Assembly: GCA_006538405.1 (NCBI GenBank)
Contig: BJKQ01000012.1
Coordinates: forward strand, 1,213,001 to 1,277,000
DNA: 64,000 bases
Direction of reading: 5' to 3'
Source: Hansfordia pulvinata
Lineage: Eukaryota; Ascomycota; Sordariomycetes; Xylariales
The position numbers and the translations under genes were made by a program. Shown in pieces: positions 47,771-59,398 of the stretch (the first letter of the stretch is position 1; each line of letters starts with the position of its first letter). Under the pieces are notes generated by a model. It made no database searches. It was given only the letters and a program-made list of their open reading frames with translations, and was not told the origin of the DNA.

Positions 47771-48702
47771 GGGCCGTTGACGGGAGCAAAAAGGAGGGCG
47801 TTTGTTTGATTGGATAAAGTTCTACCCATCAACCTGCCTGTTTACCGTGTAGGGATAGTAAACCGCCGTGTAGGCCAAGTGCTAAGATAGAGGCGTTTAA
47901 TTGCGCGCGTTATGTTTTAGAGCGGGAAGGGCTAAGACACGGACGCGCAGAGGGTTCTCTCGGGCGATTTTTTTTTCCTTTTCCGCTTTTCTACGACGTT
48001 ATTCCATCCTGAAGAGACCACGTGATGTAACTGCGAGGCTGGGTTGGACTCTGACAACCGGTGCCTTTCGTGTTGGCAGATGAGGAGGGAGCCGTCAAGA
48101 GAGGTTGAACTCGTTTGGACACAGGTTCCTGCATGCTCCCGTGTGCGCCACGGAGGGGCTACAACTGGCCGGGGCGAAGAGCCGAGCAACGTGGGTAGTC
48201 TGATGAGCCGCACTCGCTCACTGCATGGCCCCCAAAGAGGGGCTCTTCCCTGGACCGTCAGTGGCTGCTGTTGGTGGGACGCTGCAGTGGCTCGCTACAG
48301 TGGCTCAAGTCAGCTGTCAAACGGAAGACAGCATCACCTACTAGAGGACTTTACCTACGTGGGTACATAGCCAGCAGAAGAAACCAACACGAGGAAACAA
48401 CACCTTTTCCGGACGGCCGGCCCGTTATTGGATAACCTTTCGACCCACCGGCAGGTCGTACGACCCGGCATCCTGACGAATATGCTATGCTATGCCATCT
48501 GGGGGTTGGCCGAGAACAGTCCGGATAGACAACCCCGGCCGCCAGCAAACAACACCGCACTGTCCCTGATCCAGAAGAAGCGTGGTTCGCCTCGCCTCAC
48601 GGTGAAAGTCTGGCTCTCGACCCAAGTACGGCTCGACTGCGCGGAGCCGCCTGCCGGATCCATCCGCCGAACTTCTTCGGGGGTTCTCAAACGGCCTCTT
48701 TG

Positions 48703-48726
48703 CCCCCCCCCCCCCCCCCCCCCCCC
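48703..48726. repeat. Poly-C tract (24 nt)
   Basis: Uninterrupted C run seen directly. Confidence 0.9.
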
Positions 48727-48790
48727 GGGAGACAAGAGATGACATATCCGCGCGCCGGGCGTGAGCAGCACCACGGACAAGGCCCAGCCA

Positions 48791-48821
48791 GGTGGTGTGG
48801 TGTGGTGTGGTGTGGCGTGGC
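48791..48821. repeat. Pentanucleotide array (GGTGT)n
   Basis: GGTGT units ending in GGCGT variants. Confidence 0.8.
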
Positions 48822-49664
48822 GCGATGATGGAGAGAGGATGGGAGGGGAAGCGGGGATCGACACCGGCCAAGGCTCTCCGTTCCCAGTAGGGTAGTAGGG
48901 TAGGCAAGGGGAGACGAGACGGTTGCGGAATTTTAGGGGGCCAGAGAAACAACTGTGAGACAAACGGCCCCCAGAGAGCACACTGCGTCCCCCACGTGAG
49001 TCGGGCTTTCTACTGCTGCTGCTGCTGCTGCTGCCGGTACGTCCCCCCTCAAGCTGCTTGTCCCTCTACGGACCGGTCTGGCAGTGCTTGTCACTGTGGA
49101 AGGAGGAAAAAGCGCGAGTAATCACCGGCTGGCTACCAAGACAGCCGCGGGGGGATCTATTGTTCGCTGGTGGAGAACTACCGAAGCCTTTCTGCTGGGG
49201 AGGGAGGGGGGGATGGCTTTGACAGGACGTTCTGGGCTGACAGATATGAGGGAGGCAAAAAGGAGCAGATGGGAACAAGGACATGAGTCGAGCGTCGACC
49301 GGGTCCCCGGTCAATGGTTAATGGGGCGGGGGCTCTTTTCTGAGCGAATGAATGAATGAATGCATCCGTCGGCTGGGCGTGGGTGGAGGGGCCTGGCCCC
49401 GTTCGCCCATTCCAAAGAGCGGGGGGGAAGAGAGCGCCCTACATTCCTGCCGACGGGCTGAGGCGGGTTTAGGTGAAGAGAGAGAGAAGAGAGAGAGAGA
49501 GCAGGCACTGGTTGCCGCCGCGCAGATGGGGGCAACATGGGTGCAGAACCCGGCAAAGGCCGTGGTTCAAACGACGGACGAAGGCTTTTTCCTTGGTGAA
49601 TCCCCAGCTCAGGAAGCCCCGAGGAGAGAAGAAAGGGAGGGGAAGGAACCAGCAGGCGGGGAGT

Positions 49665-49674
49665 CACACACACA

Positions 49675-49715
<41 letters not shown>
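49665..49715. repeat. (CA)n microsatellite, about 25 copies
   Basis: One CCC interruption near the left end, otherwise pure; the longest dinucleotide repeat in the window. Confidence 0.9.
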
Positions 49716-49719
<4 letters not shown>

Positions 49720-50275
49720 GCCGTCTCGTCACAGGCCTCGCGGCCTTTGTTCTGGATAATGAATGGTCGGTTGCGAGGACCTGGGGCTAGAGCTGTGAAG
49801 GCGCGGCGGCGGCGGCGGCGGCGGCGGCTGTGCTGGTGGCCGGGCGTTTACTATTCATTGTGAAGAAGAGCGTAAGAGGGGGGAACAGAGGGCAGAGCGA
49901 GCGAGCGAGCGGGGAGGGGAGGGGCGCGGCTCGGCGCCAAACTGGGGCCCGGGCGGCGTCCGGGTGCGGGTGACCATTATCTCATCGATGATCACGTCCC
50001 CCATCTCGAAGGAACCGGCGCGAGAGGGCCCAACCAATGGAGGAGCAAGGCGGCTTTGCCGGGACGGGATCGTGAAGGGGCTGAATCGATAGGGCCCGCC
50101 TGGTGACTGAGGCTATTGCCGCAACGACATCGAGTAGTCGGAAACTCTGTTCCCCCAGGCCGCCTCTCACTCCTCACCTTGTCTTGTCACATCTCACTAG
50201 GCTGCTTTCTGCCTTCCCGCCCGTCTTGATCAATGTCTCAGAGGGGCCAGAGACGCCGAGGGGGAGGGGACCCTT

Positions 50276-50297
50276 GTCTCTCTCTCTCTCTCTCTCT
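50276..50297. repeat. (CT)n microsatellite
   Basis: About 11 copies, followed by further CT-rich sequence to about 50390. Confidence 0.85.
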
Positions 50298-52023
50298 TGA
50301 GAGAGGAAGGCCTGTCTTTTCTCTTCTCTCTCTCTCTCGCTCTCGCTCTCTCGCTATCTGTCTCTTCTCTCCTCTATTTGTTTCCCGCCTACTGACTCCC
50401 TAACCGGTATCTACCCTTTCTCCCTCGCCATCCGTCCGGTCCGTCCGTTTCCGTCCGCTCTGGGGATATCCCGGATCTTCAAGTCTTCTTGCTTTTCCCC
50501 CTTCGCGGCCGACGTTCCTGGCAGGAGACAGGCTCTACGAGTCCTCGCCGCTTTCGGGGGTGGTGCCGACAACGTACCTACCGGGGGGGGTTCTTTTTTT
50601 TTTTTTTTTCTTTCTCACATTTCACCTTTGGGGAGGGCGGGTCCATCTCCCGGGCGGCTGTGCCAGATCGTCGCCCGTCGCCAGCAGCCAACGGGGGCAT
50701 CCGTCTTAGCGGCCCGCGCTGTCTCAACCTAACAAGGCATTCTGCGTGCACCGGGCGTCGTTGCCACGGGGGCTCCATCCAGCAAACGCGTGAGCTTTTT
50801 TGTCTTTGAAAGAGAGACACACCCATACACATACCCAGGGAGAGAGAGAAGGAGAAAGAGAAAAGTTGGAAAAGAGTCGAGAAATAGGACCCAAGAAACC
50901 ACCAGGAGAGAGAAGATGAAGCTCGTGGTCGTTGTCTGATCTGGATCCGATCCCCGTCCCTTTCCCCCCACATTCCATCAGGCTCCCACGTTCCGAACCT
51001 CCAATCGTGTAAGCCGAGCCAAGCTCGCGGTTTGTTTTGTTGGGGTGTCATCTGTCTGCTTCTGAGGCAGGCTCCAGGCGCTTTGCACGGAGAGGGCAAT
51101 AGAGCAGCAGCAGCAGCAGCAGGGCTGCAAGGCCAGAAAGAGCACACCCATCTTTTTTTTTTCCTCTTTCATCGGACGTGAGCCCGGATACACACACAGT
51201 AGGAGACCGTGGAGAGAGAAGAAGAAAGAAGAAAGACCCGCCCTGACGACGACAACCACGACGAACGACGGCCTGGTAGCCATCACGAACTGTGCGATTA
51301 TACTACACGGAGCCACGCCGGCTTCGACCACCTCCGCATCCCTGATCCCTACGCACCCGCCGCCGTCTTTGCCTCTGGCCAGGAAGACCGCGTCGGAACC
51401 CAGCTTCTCGTTCCTGCGAGTCGATACATGATCAGTGAGGCGGGTCGCCGAAGCGGCCTTTTCTCCGTGTCCCGCATCTCGCCCCCCCCCCCCCCTTTTC
51501 TCATCAACCCGACTCTTACATGCTGGTTTCCGGCCCGGCGCCTTTCGATACTATACTGCCGCACCAAACAGCCTGCAGGGCGGAGCTTTCCTTCACACCC
51601 ACTGCAGAGTTCAGCATCCTATTAGGGGTTGATGAGACTCTGCTGGTCTCCGCGCATATCCGGAGCCCTGTTCCCCTTGGTTGTTCCCGGTCCGATCCCG
51701 CCCCTGGTGCCGCGGACTCCTTTGAGGACGACTGGTTCGTGCATCCGCGGAGTCGTCTGCCCGCACCCGAAGCAGCTCGTCGGGTCGAAAGAGGGAGGAA
51801 CGTCACAGCACAGTCGTTGCTAGTAGTCAAGGTCTCTTCTCTTTCCCCCCGCTCGCATTGACCGACTTGGCCATCCCACGGGCCCACCCCTAAAGCAGAC
51901 GAACGAGAGCCATCACCAGACAAGGCGGAAGCGCGAGGCAGGAAGGAGGAGAAAGAAAGAAACCCGTCGAGTGCGGATTCCGGGACTTTCGGGCAGGCCT
52001 GTTCCCTGCCCTTTTGGGTCGCA

Positions 52024-52043
52024 CCCCCCCCCCCCCCCCCCCC
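52024..52043. repeat. Poly-C tract (20 nt)
   Basis: Uninterrupted C run seen directly; (CT)n follows at 52060-52075. Confidence 0.9.
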
Positions 52044-53320
52044 TTTACGTGGCTCTTCCTTTCTCTCTCTCTCTCTTCCTTGTTGTCATAGACGCCCGTC
52101 CCCGATACTCGCTTGGACTTCTGCCTCTTTGCGGGTAGCTGGAAGGATAAGGGCCGGGCAGCCACTCAAGCTTGAGCGCCTTCTTTGTTTGCGTCCCGAG
52201 TGGAGCAGGCAGACAGACTGGCTCCCCCCCTTATCCCCTATCCCGTGTGTGCTCGCCTGGTACGAAAGGGCCCAAGAGAACTCTGGGAGGTGGAGACTGG
52301 GAAGACGGATGTGACGAGTCACAAAGGAGAACAAGAGAGACGGAGAAGCGAAACGTGGTGGCTGCTGCTGAACCTGCGCCCCCCCCCCCCCCCGTAAGAG
52401 AAGGGAGGGACCAAGGGAGCCGCAGCAGCAGCAGTAGGGCCGGAGACAAAGAAGAGAAAGGGCTTTGACCGGGTGACCGACCGAGAGAAGAGAACAAACA
52501 CACACAGACGACCGCCTCGTTGTCGAAACCGGAGCGCGCGAGGCCAGCTCGAGCAAACAAGGAGACGGCGGAAAGGGGGAAAACAATCGGACAAGTCCCT
52601 TTCACTCGGGCTGTCCCTCCATCCGTTTCTTCGTCTCTCTCTCTGGTGGCGCCCCCCGCCCAAGACGAACGCAAGCGGTGTGTGTGTGGCTGGCTCATCT
52701 CATCTCGCCCCTCTCTCTTCTTCCTCATACTCGGCACAACGACAACGCATTCCAGAGGCGTTGGGAGAGACGGCGCCTCCCCCCCCCCCCCCGCCCACGC
52801 TCGCTTTGTCTCTCTTCCTTCTCTCTCTCTTTTCTGCACCCTCTTCTTCGGTTCCTCGGGGGTTTCCCATCTGCCGCCGGCACTTGCCCGTTGCTTGTTC
52901 TGCTGTCGAAAAAAAATCCCCCGTTTCCAAGAATAAACCCTCGCATTCTTTGCCCGTCCCCTCCGACATCCCCATACCACCGAGCCCGTCCCACTCGAGA
53001 GGAACCCCTACGATCGCCTGCACTCTCTTGTCTCCCCCCTCTCCGCCCCACGGTTACGCTTTTGATCCGGGGAGAGTTTTGGACCCTGACGGACGAAAAG
53101 CAAGGCAGGGCAAGGCAAGGCAGGGCAAGGCGGAGTCGCATACACCATACGCCATACGCCATACGCCATAGCTGTGTGGGACCTTTTCCCGCCTGGCCAC
53201 GGCTGCTACTCCTGCAAGGGGGAGCCTCTGGCCGTGCGATCGGGGCAGACGCCGAGCAGCGAGTCAGCAACAGAGCGGGCGCTACTGCCTGTCGCATCAC
53301 ATCTCACATCGCCGTGGCGC

Positions 53321-53361
53321 GTGTCGTGTCGTGTCGTGTCGTGTAGTGGAGTGGAGTGGAG
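53321..53361. repeat. Pentanucleotide arrays (GTGTC)n then (GTGGA)n
   Basis: Roughly five copies of GTGTC directly followed by three of GTGGA. A (GGCAA/GGCAG)n array at 53099-53131, a (CCATACG)n array at 53146-53170 and an (AGAGC)n array at 53661-53683 lie close by. Confidence 0.8.
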
Positions 53362-54424
53362 GCCGGTGACCACCGCCGGAAACATCTCATTGCCCGAGCG
53401 AGTGAAGAGAGGAATCAACAGGAGAGAAAGAAAGAAAGAAGGAAAGAAACAGCATCGTGTCAGTCTGCTCGCGGCGAGTCGCCATCGCCCCGGAGAGCCC
53501 ATCACATACCCGGAAGCAGGACGGTGCTCTCTCTCTCAGTCTCGCCCCATCGCCGGGTCGGGGTTCTTGTCTTGTCTTGGGCTGGAGAAAAAAAGGGGCC
53601 CTTCCCCTTCCTGCTTCCCCCATCTGCTGCGGACGGACGGGCGAACACAGAAGACCCCTAAAGCAGAGCAGAGCAGAGCAGAGAAGACCCCCTTCGCCCA
53701 GCAGCAGCAGCAGCAGCAGCAGTCCACACAATAACCGCAACAATACCCATCCAGGGCGAGACACGACATTCCAGAGCGCCCCCGCGCCCTCTCCACAATT
53801 CCCCTCCACCGGGCAGCGCCCGTCATCATTCGGCACGCGGGAAAAGCGCCCAGGGCGGATCTGTGTCGTGTCTGTGTCTTTCCGCTTCTGTCAGTCAGTC
53901 AGTCAGACTGCTGCTTGTGGTGGTGGTGGTGGTGGTCGTCGTCGTCGTCGTCGTTGTGCGTCGTGCGTACGTCTAACCGCAAGCGAAAAAACAGGGGAAA
54001 GAGAGAGAGAGAGAGAGACGAGACGAGGGGCCCTCTCCACGCCTCCTCCCTCTGTCCGAGGAAAAGAGGGATATCCACACATTCCCACCCACCCCCATGT
54101 CAGACACTTTTGTCTCTGACCCGAACGAGAGTTTAGTGGGATAGCCTCAAAGACAAGACCAGACGTCAGACATTGAGCACAGCACACCACAGAGAGGCAC
54201 AGCACAGCACAGCAAAGCAAAAGCAGCCCCAGGATACGGGCAGCGACAGGGAACAGCACACACACATCTTCACCCACATCCACACCTACACCGACGCCTC
54301 TAGATACACACACACGCGCGCGCAAAGAAGCGGGAAGAGCAGACTTGGGAAAAGACTGTCTCTCTCTCTGTGTGTGTATGGTAGGCAGGTAGCCAGTCTG
54401 TGCCGTGCGCCTGTCAGGGCTCTG

Positions 54425-54491
54425 CCGCCGCTGCCGCTGCCGCTGCCGCTGCCGCTGCCGCTGCCGCTGCCGCTGCCGCTGCCGCTGCCGC
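54425..54491. repeat. Hexanucleotide array (GCCGCT)n, about 11 copies
   Basis: Perfect hexamer array about 780 bp upstream of the HMG-box gene start. Long apparent reading frames on both strands here arise only because a hexamer has no stop. Confidence 0.9.
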
Positions 54492-55269
54492 GGTCGAGTG
54501 GTATCGTGTCGTGTCGTGCTCTGCCCGCACCCGCCCGGTTCGGCTCTTGTGTCTCTGCAGCGCCGCTTGCGGAACCGCGCACCAAACAGACACATACACA
54601 CACACACACAGACACCCACGCACACGCACAAGCAGACATACACATATCCATACCTACAAGCTACATTGCCTCTCAGAGCCCCTCTCCATCATCATCTGCC
54701 CCCCTCTCTCCTCCTCTACACCGTCCGCCCCATCGTCGACCATCAAAACCACCGTCACCGCCCCCCCCTTGTACGTGTACGTATACCCGGGCCCTCGAGA
54801 CGCTTCCGGGAGAAAACAACCCCCCTTCTCCCAAGACTTCTTTCTCCCGTCTTCTTCGCCGTCCTTCTTCCTCTTCTCTCCGAACAAGAGCTTCTACTCC
54901 CCCCCCCTCCCCCACCCGGCCGCCCTTGGGAAGGGATTCCACGGGAAAACGCCACGCAGCCGAGGAAGACGGAAAACAAAGGAACAAAGGCCCTTCCCTC
55001 TCTGGTCCTCTCTCCACCCACCCTTTCCCCCCCCCCCCCCCTTACCCCTTCCACACATAACATCTTCATCATCATCATCATCATCAACAGCGAGTCCCCT
55101 ATTTCCCACCGCAGGAGGGGAGACCGCAAGGGAAGAACAATCAACTCCAAAAAGGAACAATCACAGGGGTAAAAAGGGGTAAAAGGACAGTCCCAAGGCG
55201 AAATTACCCCAAAAAAGGGAGAGAAACCCAGCACCAAAACCCCAAAGACCAAAAAAAGAGAGAAAAAAG

Positions 55270-55789
55270 ATGGCCGAGACGGCCAGGAAGCCCACGTCGC
55301 ACGACACCGGCGCGGCGGGGCCGCTGCTGCCCTCGCTGCACCAGACGCTGCCCTCGCGGACCGCGGGGGCCGCCGAGCCTGCAACCCAGCAGCAGCAGCA
55401 GCAGGCGATAGCGGCGGCGGGGCTGGACAGCATAGACGAGGGCCTCGAAGGAGCAATGCCGCCGTCTTCGTCGTCAGCAGCGGCGGTAGACCAGCAGCGG
55501 CCCCGCGTCGTCCGCGGGCACCCGAGCAGTAGCTCAGGAAGCATCCCTCCGCTGTCGGAGCTGACGCGGCGAAGCACCAATGCGACGACAGCAGGTTCAC
55601 CCGGAGGAGGCGGAGGCGGAGGCGGAGGCGGAGGAGGAGGCGGAGGAGGAGGAGGACACACGTCAGGCGCGTCGAGCGTGTCGTCGGCCACCGACGACAA
55701 CCTGTACCACTACCAGCACTCCAACTACCACCACGGGCCTCCTCCTCTTCCTCCTCCTCCCCCGGCCTCGACGACGCCGTACTACTACC

Positions 55790-55834
<45 letters not shown>

Positions 55835-58092
55835 GCGGCAGCACCGACGCCGGGTACAGCCACAACCACCACCACCCATACTACCCGTACAGCAGCAACT
55901 CTCACCACCAGCACCAGCACACCTCCTCCACGGCCTCGTCCTCGTACGCCCCCAGCAGCAGCCACAGCCACAGCCACAGCCACAGCCGCAGCGGCAGCAC
56001 CTCCTACCCATCCCACCCCGCCACCAGAAGAGCGACAGCGCCCCCTGGTCCGCCACCAGCGGCGACAGCAGCGGCAGCGCCGGCAGCGGCAGCGGCAGCA
56101 ACGCCGGCGACAAGCGCAAGCGCGGCAGCTCCCCCACCCGCTGCCGCCCCCGTCGACACCGACGAGGCCAACCGCCAGCACCAGCAGCAGCAGCAGCAGT
56201 ACTACTATCACCATCATCACCACCACCTCCACCATCAGCAGCAGCAGCAGCAGCAACAACAACAACATCACCAGCAACAGCAGCAGCAGTACCAGCAGCA
56301 CCCAGCCCCCCGCTTCCAGGACCTCTCCCTGTACACCCCCAAGACGCCCACGGGCCCGGGGCCCAGGCCAGGCAGCGGCGGTGGTGGCGGTGCGAGAGAG
56401 GGGCCGTACGCCCAACAGCAGCAGCAGCAGCAAGGCCAGCAAGGCGCGCAGGCTTCCGGCCGCGAGCTCATTTGCCTGTGCACCAAGGCCCCCAAGGTCC
56501 CGCGTCCGCGCAACGGTATGTCTGTTTTTTTCTTCTTTTTTTCGGTTGGAGGGAGGGGGGCTTCTACCTCCAAACCCTGTATACGCCCCGTCCTTCATTC
56601 TTCCTTTTTCCCTTCTTGTCTTTTTTCTCTGTAGCCTGCGACCGTGGTTCATGCAAAGTCCTTATTCCCACCTACCCGCCCCCCGCCCCCCCTTTTTCTC
56701 ATTTTCAAGTTTGCGGGTATGATTGCCGGGCCAGGGTCTGCTGCGTGTTGGTGCGTGAGCCGCGAAGCCCGCCCGCTGCACCGGAAAATCCGGGGTAGAG
56801 TTTAGACGTCGAATGAGCGACATGGAGCCTCTCCCTCCGCCTCCGCCCCTGACTTGGACCCCTCTGCTTCCTGCTTCCTCACAACACCCTCGTAAATATA
56901 CCTTGCCGAGTCGCCATTGTTTACCCTCCGAAAACTCAAGTATAACACCCTCCGGAAACCAAGTATGACTAACCGCGAACCGCAGCCTTCATCCTCTACC
57001 GCCAGCACTACCAGGCGCAGGTGGCCGCGCAGAACCCGGGCCTCGCCAACCCGGACATCTCCAAGCTCATCGGCGAGCAGTGGCGCGAGCAGCCCGACGA
57101 GGTCAAGAACAGCTGGAAGCGCCTCGCCGAGGAGGAGAAGGTCCGCCACCAGCGCCAGTACCCGGACTACCGCTACCAGCCCCGCCGCGGCGGCAAGTCG
57201 GGCGGCGGCGGCGGCGGCGCCAACAATAACAACAACAGCAACAGCAACAGCGGCGCGCGCCAGTCCGCTGCTTCCGCGGCCGGCGACGACCCGGGCCGCT
57301 GCCAGAAGTGCGGGGGTCGCTACATAGCCACCCCGCGCACCCCCACGACGCCCTTCGCCGCCATCGCCGGCGCCGCCGCCACGCCTACCTCGGCCACGGC
57401 CGCCGGCGGCAGCGGAGGACCTCCAAGCAGCCACCAGATGCCGCCCACCTCCGCCGCCCACCAGCAGCAGCCCCTTACACGCCCACGCAGTACAGCCACC
57501 ACCCGCTACCGCCGCATCAGCAGCAGCAGCAACGCTACGAGAGGGAGCCGCTGTACCACCACGAGCAGCACCAGGCCGGCCCGTACTACGGCGGCGAGCG
57601 GCCGCCAGCGCGCGTCATGACCACAGGAGCACCCCACCACCCAGGGGCAGCGGCAGACCCCTACGGCCGGCGACTGACCCAGCCCAAGCTGCAGCTGCGC
57701 GAGGTCGACGAGGGCGGCTACGCCGTCATGGGCGGAGGCGGCGTATCTCCCGTGTCTCCCGGTGGTGGTGGTGGTGGCGGCGGCGAAGGACCCCTTTCCG
57801 GGGACTCAACCAAGCGCCGCCGCTTCTACGGGCCCGGCGACCAGTACACCCCTACCTCGCCGCCCCCCACGTCCGCCGCGACCAGCAGCCACACGGCCAT
57901 CAACGACGACCCCAGGTACGGCGGCACGTCTTCGGCGCGGCACTCCATCAGCGGTGCCTCGAGCGGCCAGGCCACAACCCCCACCGTCGGCTCCGGCCCT
58001 CTGCCCAGACCGCAGCAGCACCAGCCCTATACAGCTAGCATGCCCGTCCAGCAGCCATCCTCGGCGCGCCCGGCGTTTGGGCAGCAAGAGCC

Positions 58093-58124
<32 letters not shown>

Positions 58125-59398
58125 GGCCGCAGTCTGCCAGGCCCGGGTCTGCCAGGCCAGGCTTCGACGAGTCGCTGCGGCTGCCCCCACTGCAGACGCA
58201 GATCCCCGGCTCTCCGCCCATGAAGCTAGAGCCCACCGGCACCGGTCTGCAGGCCTCGTCCCTGCCCCGGATGCCCGGCACGGGTCTGGGCATCGTCGAC
58301 GACGAGCGCAAGGCCCAGGATGCAGCCCAGCGGTGGCGGCCCACGTACAGCCACAGCGACCGCTCCTTCAACCTGCACTACACCCAGATTGGCGAGCACC
58401 AGCGCGTGGCGGTACACGCGTCGCCGGGCGCCATGCGTTGGTCGTTCCAAACCAAGCTCGACATCCTGCGGTCCATCAGCCCGCCCCTGCCTCTCCGCCT
58501 GCAGCAGGACAAGCAGCAGGGCGGGCCCGGCGCGAGGCTGGCCATGACCAGGGGCCCCATCATAGCGATCGAGGGCGCGGACGCCGGCCTCCTGCGCGAG
58601 ATGACCGCCGTCGTGCGCGAGGCGCTGTCCGTGTCGGGTCGCTGCGCCGTGCGCGTGTGGGACGATCAGATGGCGGAGGACGGCGGCGCCGATGCATCTG
58701 GGTTGCCGGGCTCGTCCTCCTCGGCCATGGTAGAAGCGAAGAAGGAGTCTGACGAAGTCCTCGAGCATGCTGCTCTGCTGGCCGGGATTCGCGGCGACGC
58801 CGCCGCCAAGACTGTCGCGACGGGCTCCATCGCTGCTTGCATGGCTCGCATGTTGCGCTGGCATCGGACCTCAGCTGATCTTGTTGATCACGTCGTCGGC
58901 GCCACGCCGTTCGACGCCGAGGACAGCAGAGGAGCAGACGGCGAGCCAACGAGCAAGGCCGGTGGCGCCAAGAAGGGGTCCGGAGCCAACGAAGATGACT
59001 CAGGAAACAGCTTGAAACTTCCGGTAGCCGTGCTCTCGGATGGGTACAGCTTGACGGCGACGGACCGGTATGCGGCGACGACACCCATTGCCGACGCGTA
59101 CATGCCCGAGGACCACTGGAGGTGGATGGCCACGCTGTGGCGTGGTGTGGCCGGCGCCGATCTCACCATCCATTGCCGGCGGACATGCACGCCGGAAAAG
59201 GAGACCAGAGAGGCCGAGAGCGACGCGGTTCCTTCGGATGCCAACTACGTTGGCTTTGTCAACCCAGAGCACAGCATCTTGGCGGTTCGCCTGGCCGAGG
59301 CTCCGGGCCAGGCCATTGATGAGCAGATGGAGCGTCGTGTCGGGTTCGAAATCATGGAGTGGCTACGTAGCGGCGGGTTCGGGGCGTGTGAGGGCTGA
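55270..59398 (+). CDS. HMG-box (MATA_HMG type) transcription regulator, Gln/His-rich, with frame breaks
   Basis: Nuclear DNA-binding regulator related to ROX1/Ste11-type fungal HMG proteins. Two exons: 55270-56515 and 56986-59398; the 470-bp intron (GTATGT, GACTAAC branch, CGCAG) splits the HMG box at PRPRN/AFILYRQHY. The box continues NPDISKLIGEQWREQPDEVK and EEEKVRHQRQYPDYRYQPRR, followed by a short RCQKCGGRYIATPRTP motif and a conserved C-terminal region (LTATDRYAATTPIADAYMPE, WRWMATLWRGV). Exon 1 is full of Gln, His, Gly and Ser runs. Frame breaks: in exon 2 the frame ends at 57618 unless one C is added to the C4 run 57471-57474, after which QYSHHPLPPH continues to the stop at 59396. In exon 1, 56019-56150 reads better in another frame (SDSAPWSATSGDSSGS, GDKRKRGSS, a possible NLS). 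About 1220 aa if repaired. The regulatory target is unknown. Confidence 0.86.

Larger units (their letters stand above)
47771..55269. other. 7.5-kb repeat-dense gap upstream of the HMG-box gene
   Basis: No conserved coding sequence found. Features include poly-C tracts (48703-48726, 51482-51494, 52024-52043), (AC)n, (CT)n, (CAG)n near 51108-51120 and 53700-53722, and pentamer and hexamer arrays (48.8, 53.1, 53.3, 53.7 and 54.4 kb). The right part (about 52-55.27 kb) is continuously C/CT/CA-rich on the plus strand, as expected of a long leader or promoter of the HMG gene. Frames of up to about 295 codons here are repeat shadows. Confidence 0.5.

Noticed and set aside
54173..55182. Overlapping plus-strand frames of 255-295 codons before the HMG gene
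   Set aside because: Created by hexamer and dinucleotide repeats that lack stops; several frames are open at once and none has a family match.
54755..56137. 460-codon minus-strand frame antisense to HMG exon 1
   Set aside because: Composed of poly-Ala/Cys/Arg/Gly shadows of CAG and GGC repeats on the other strand; no start context, no domain.
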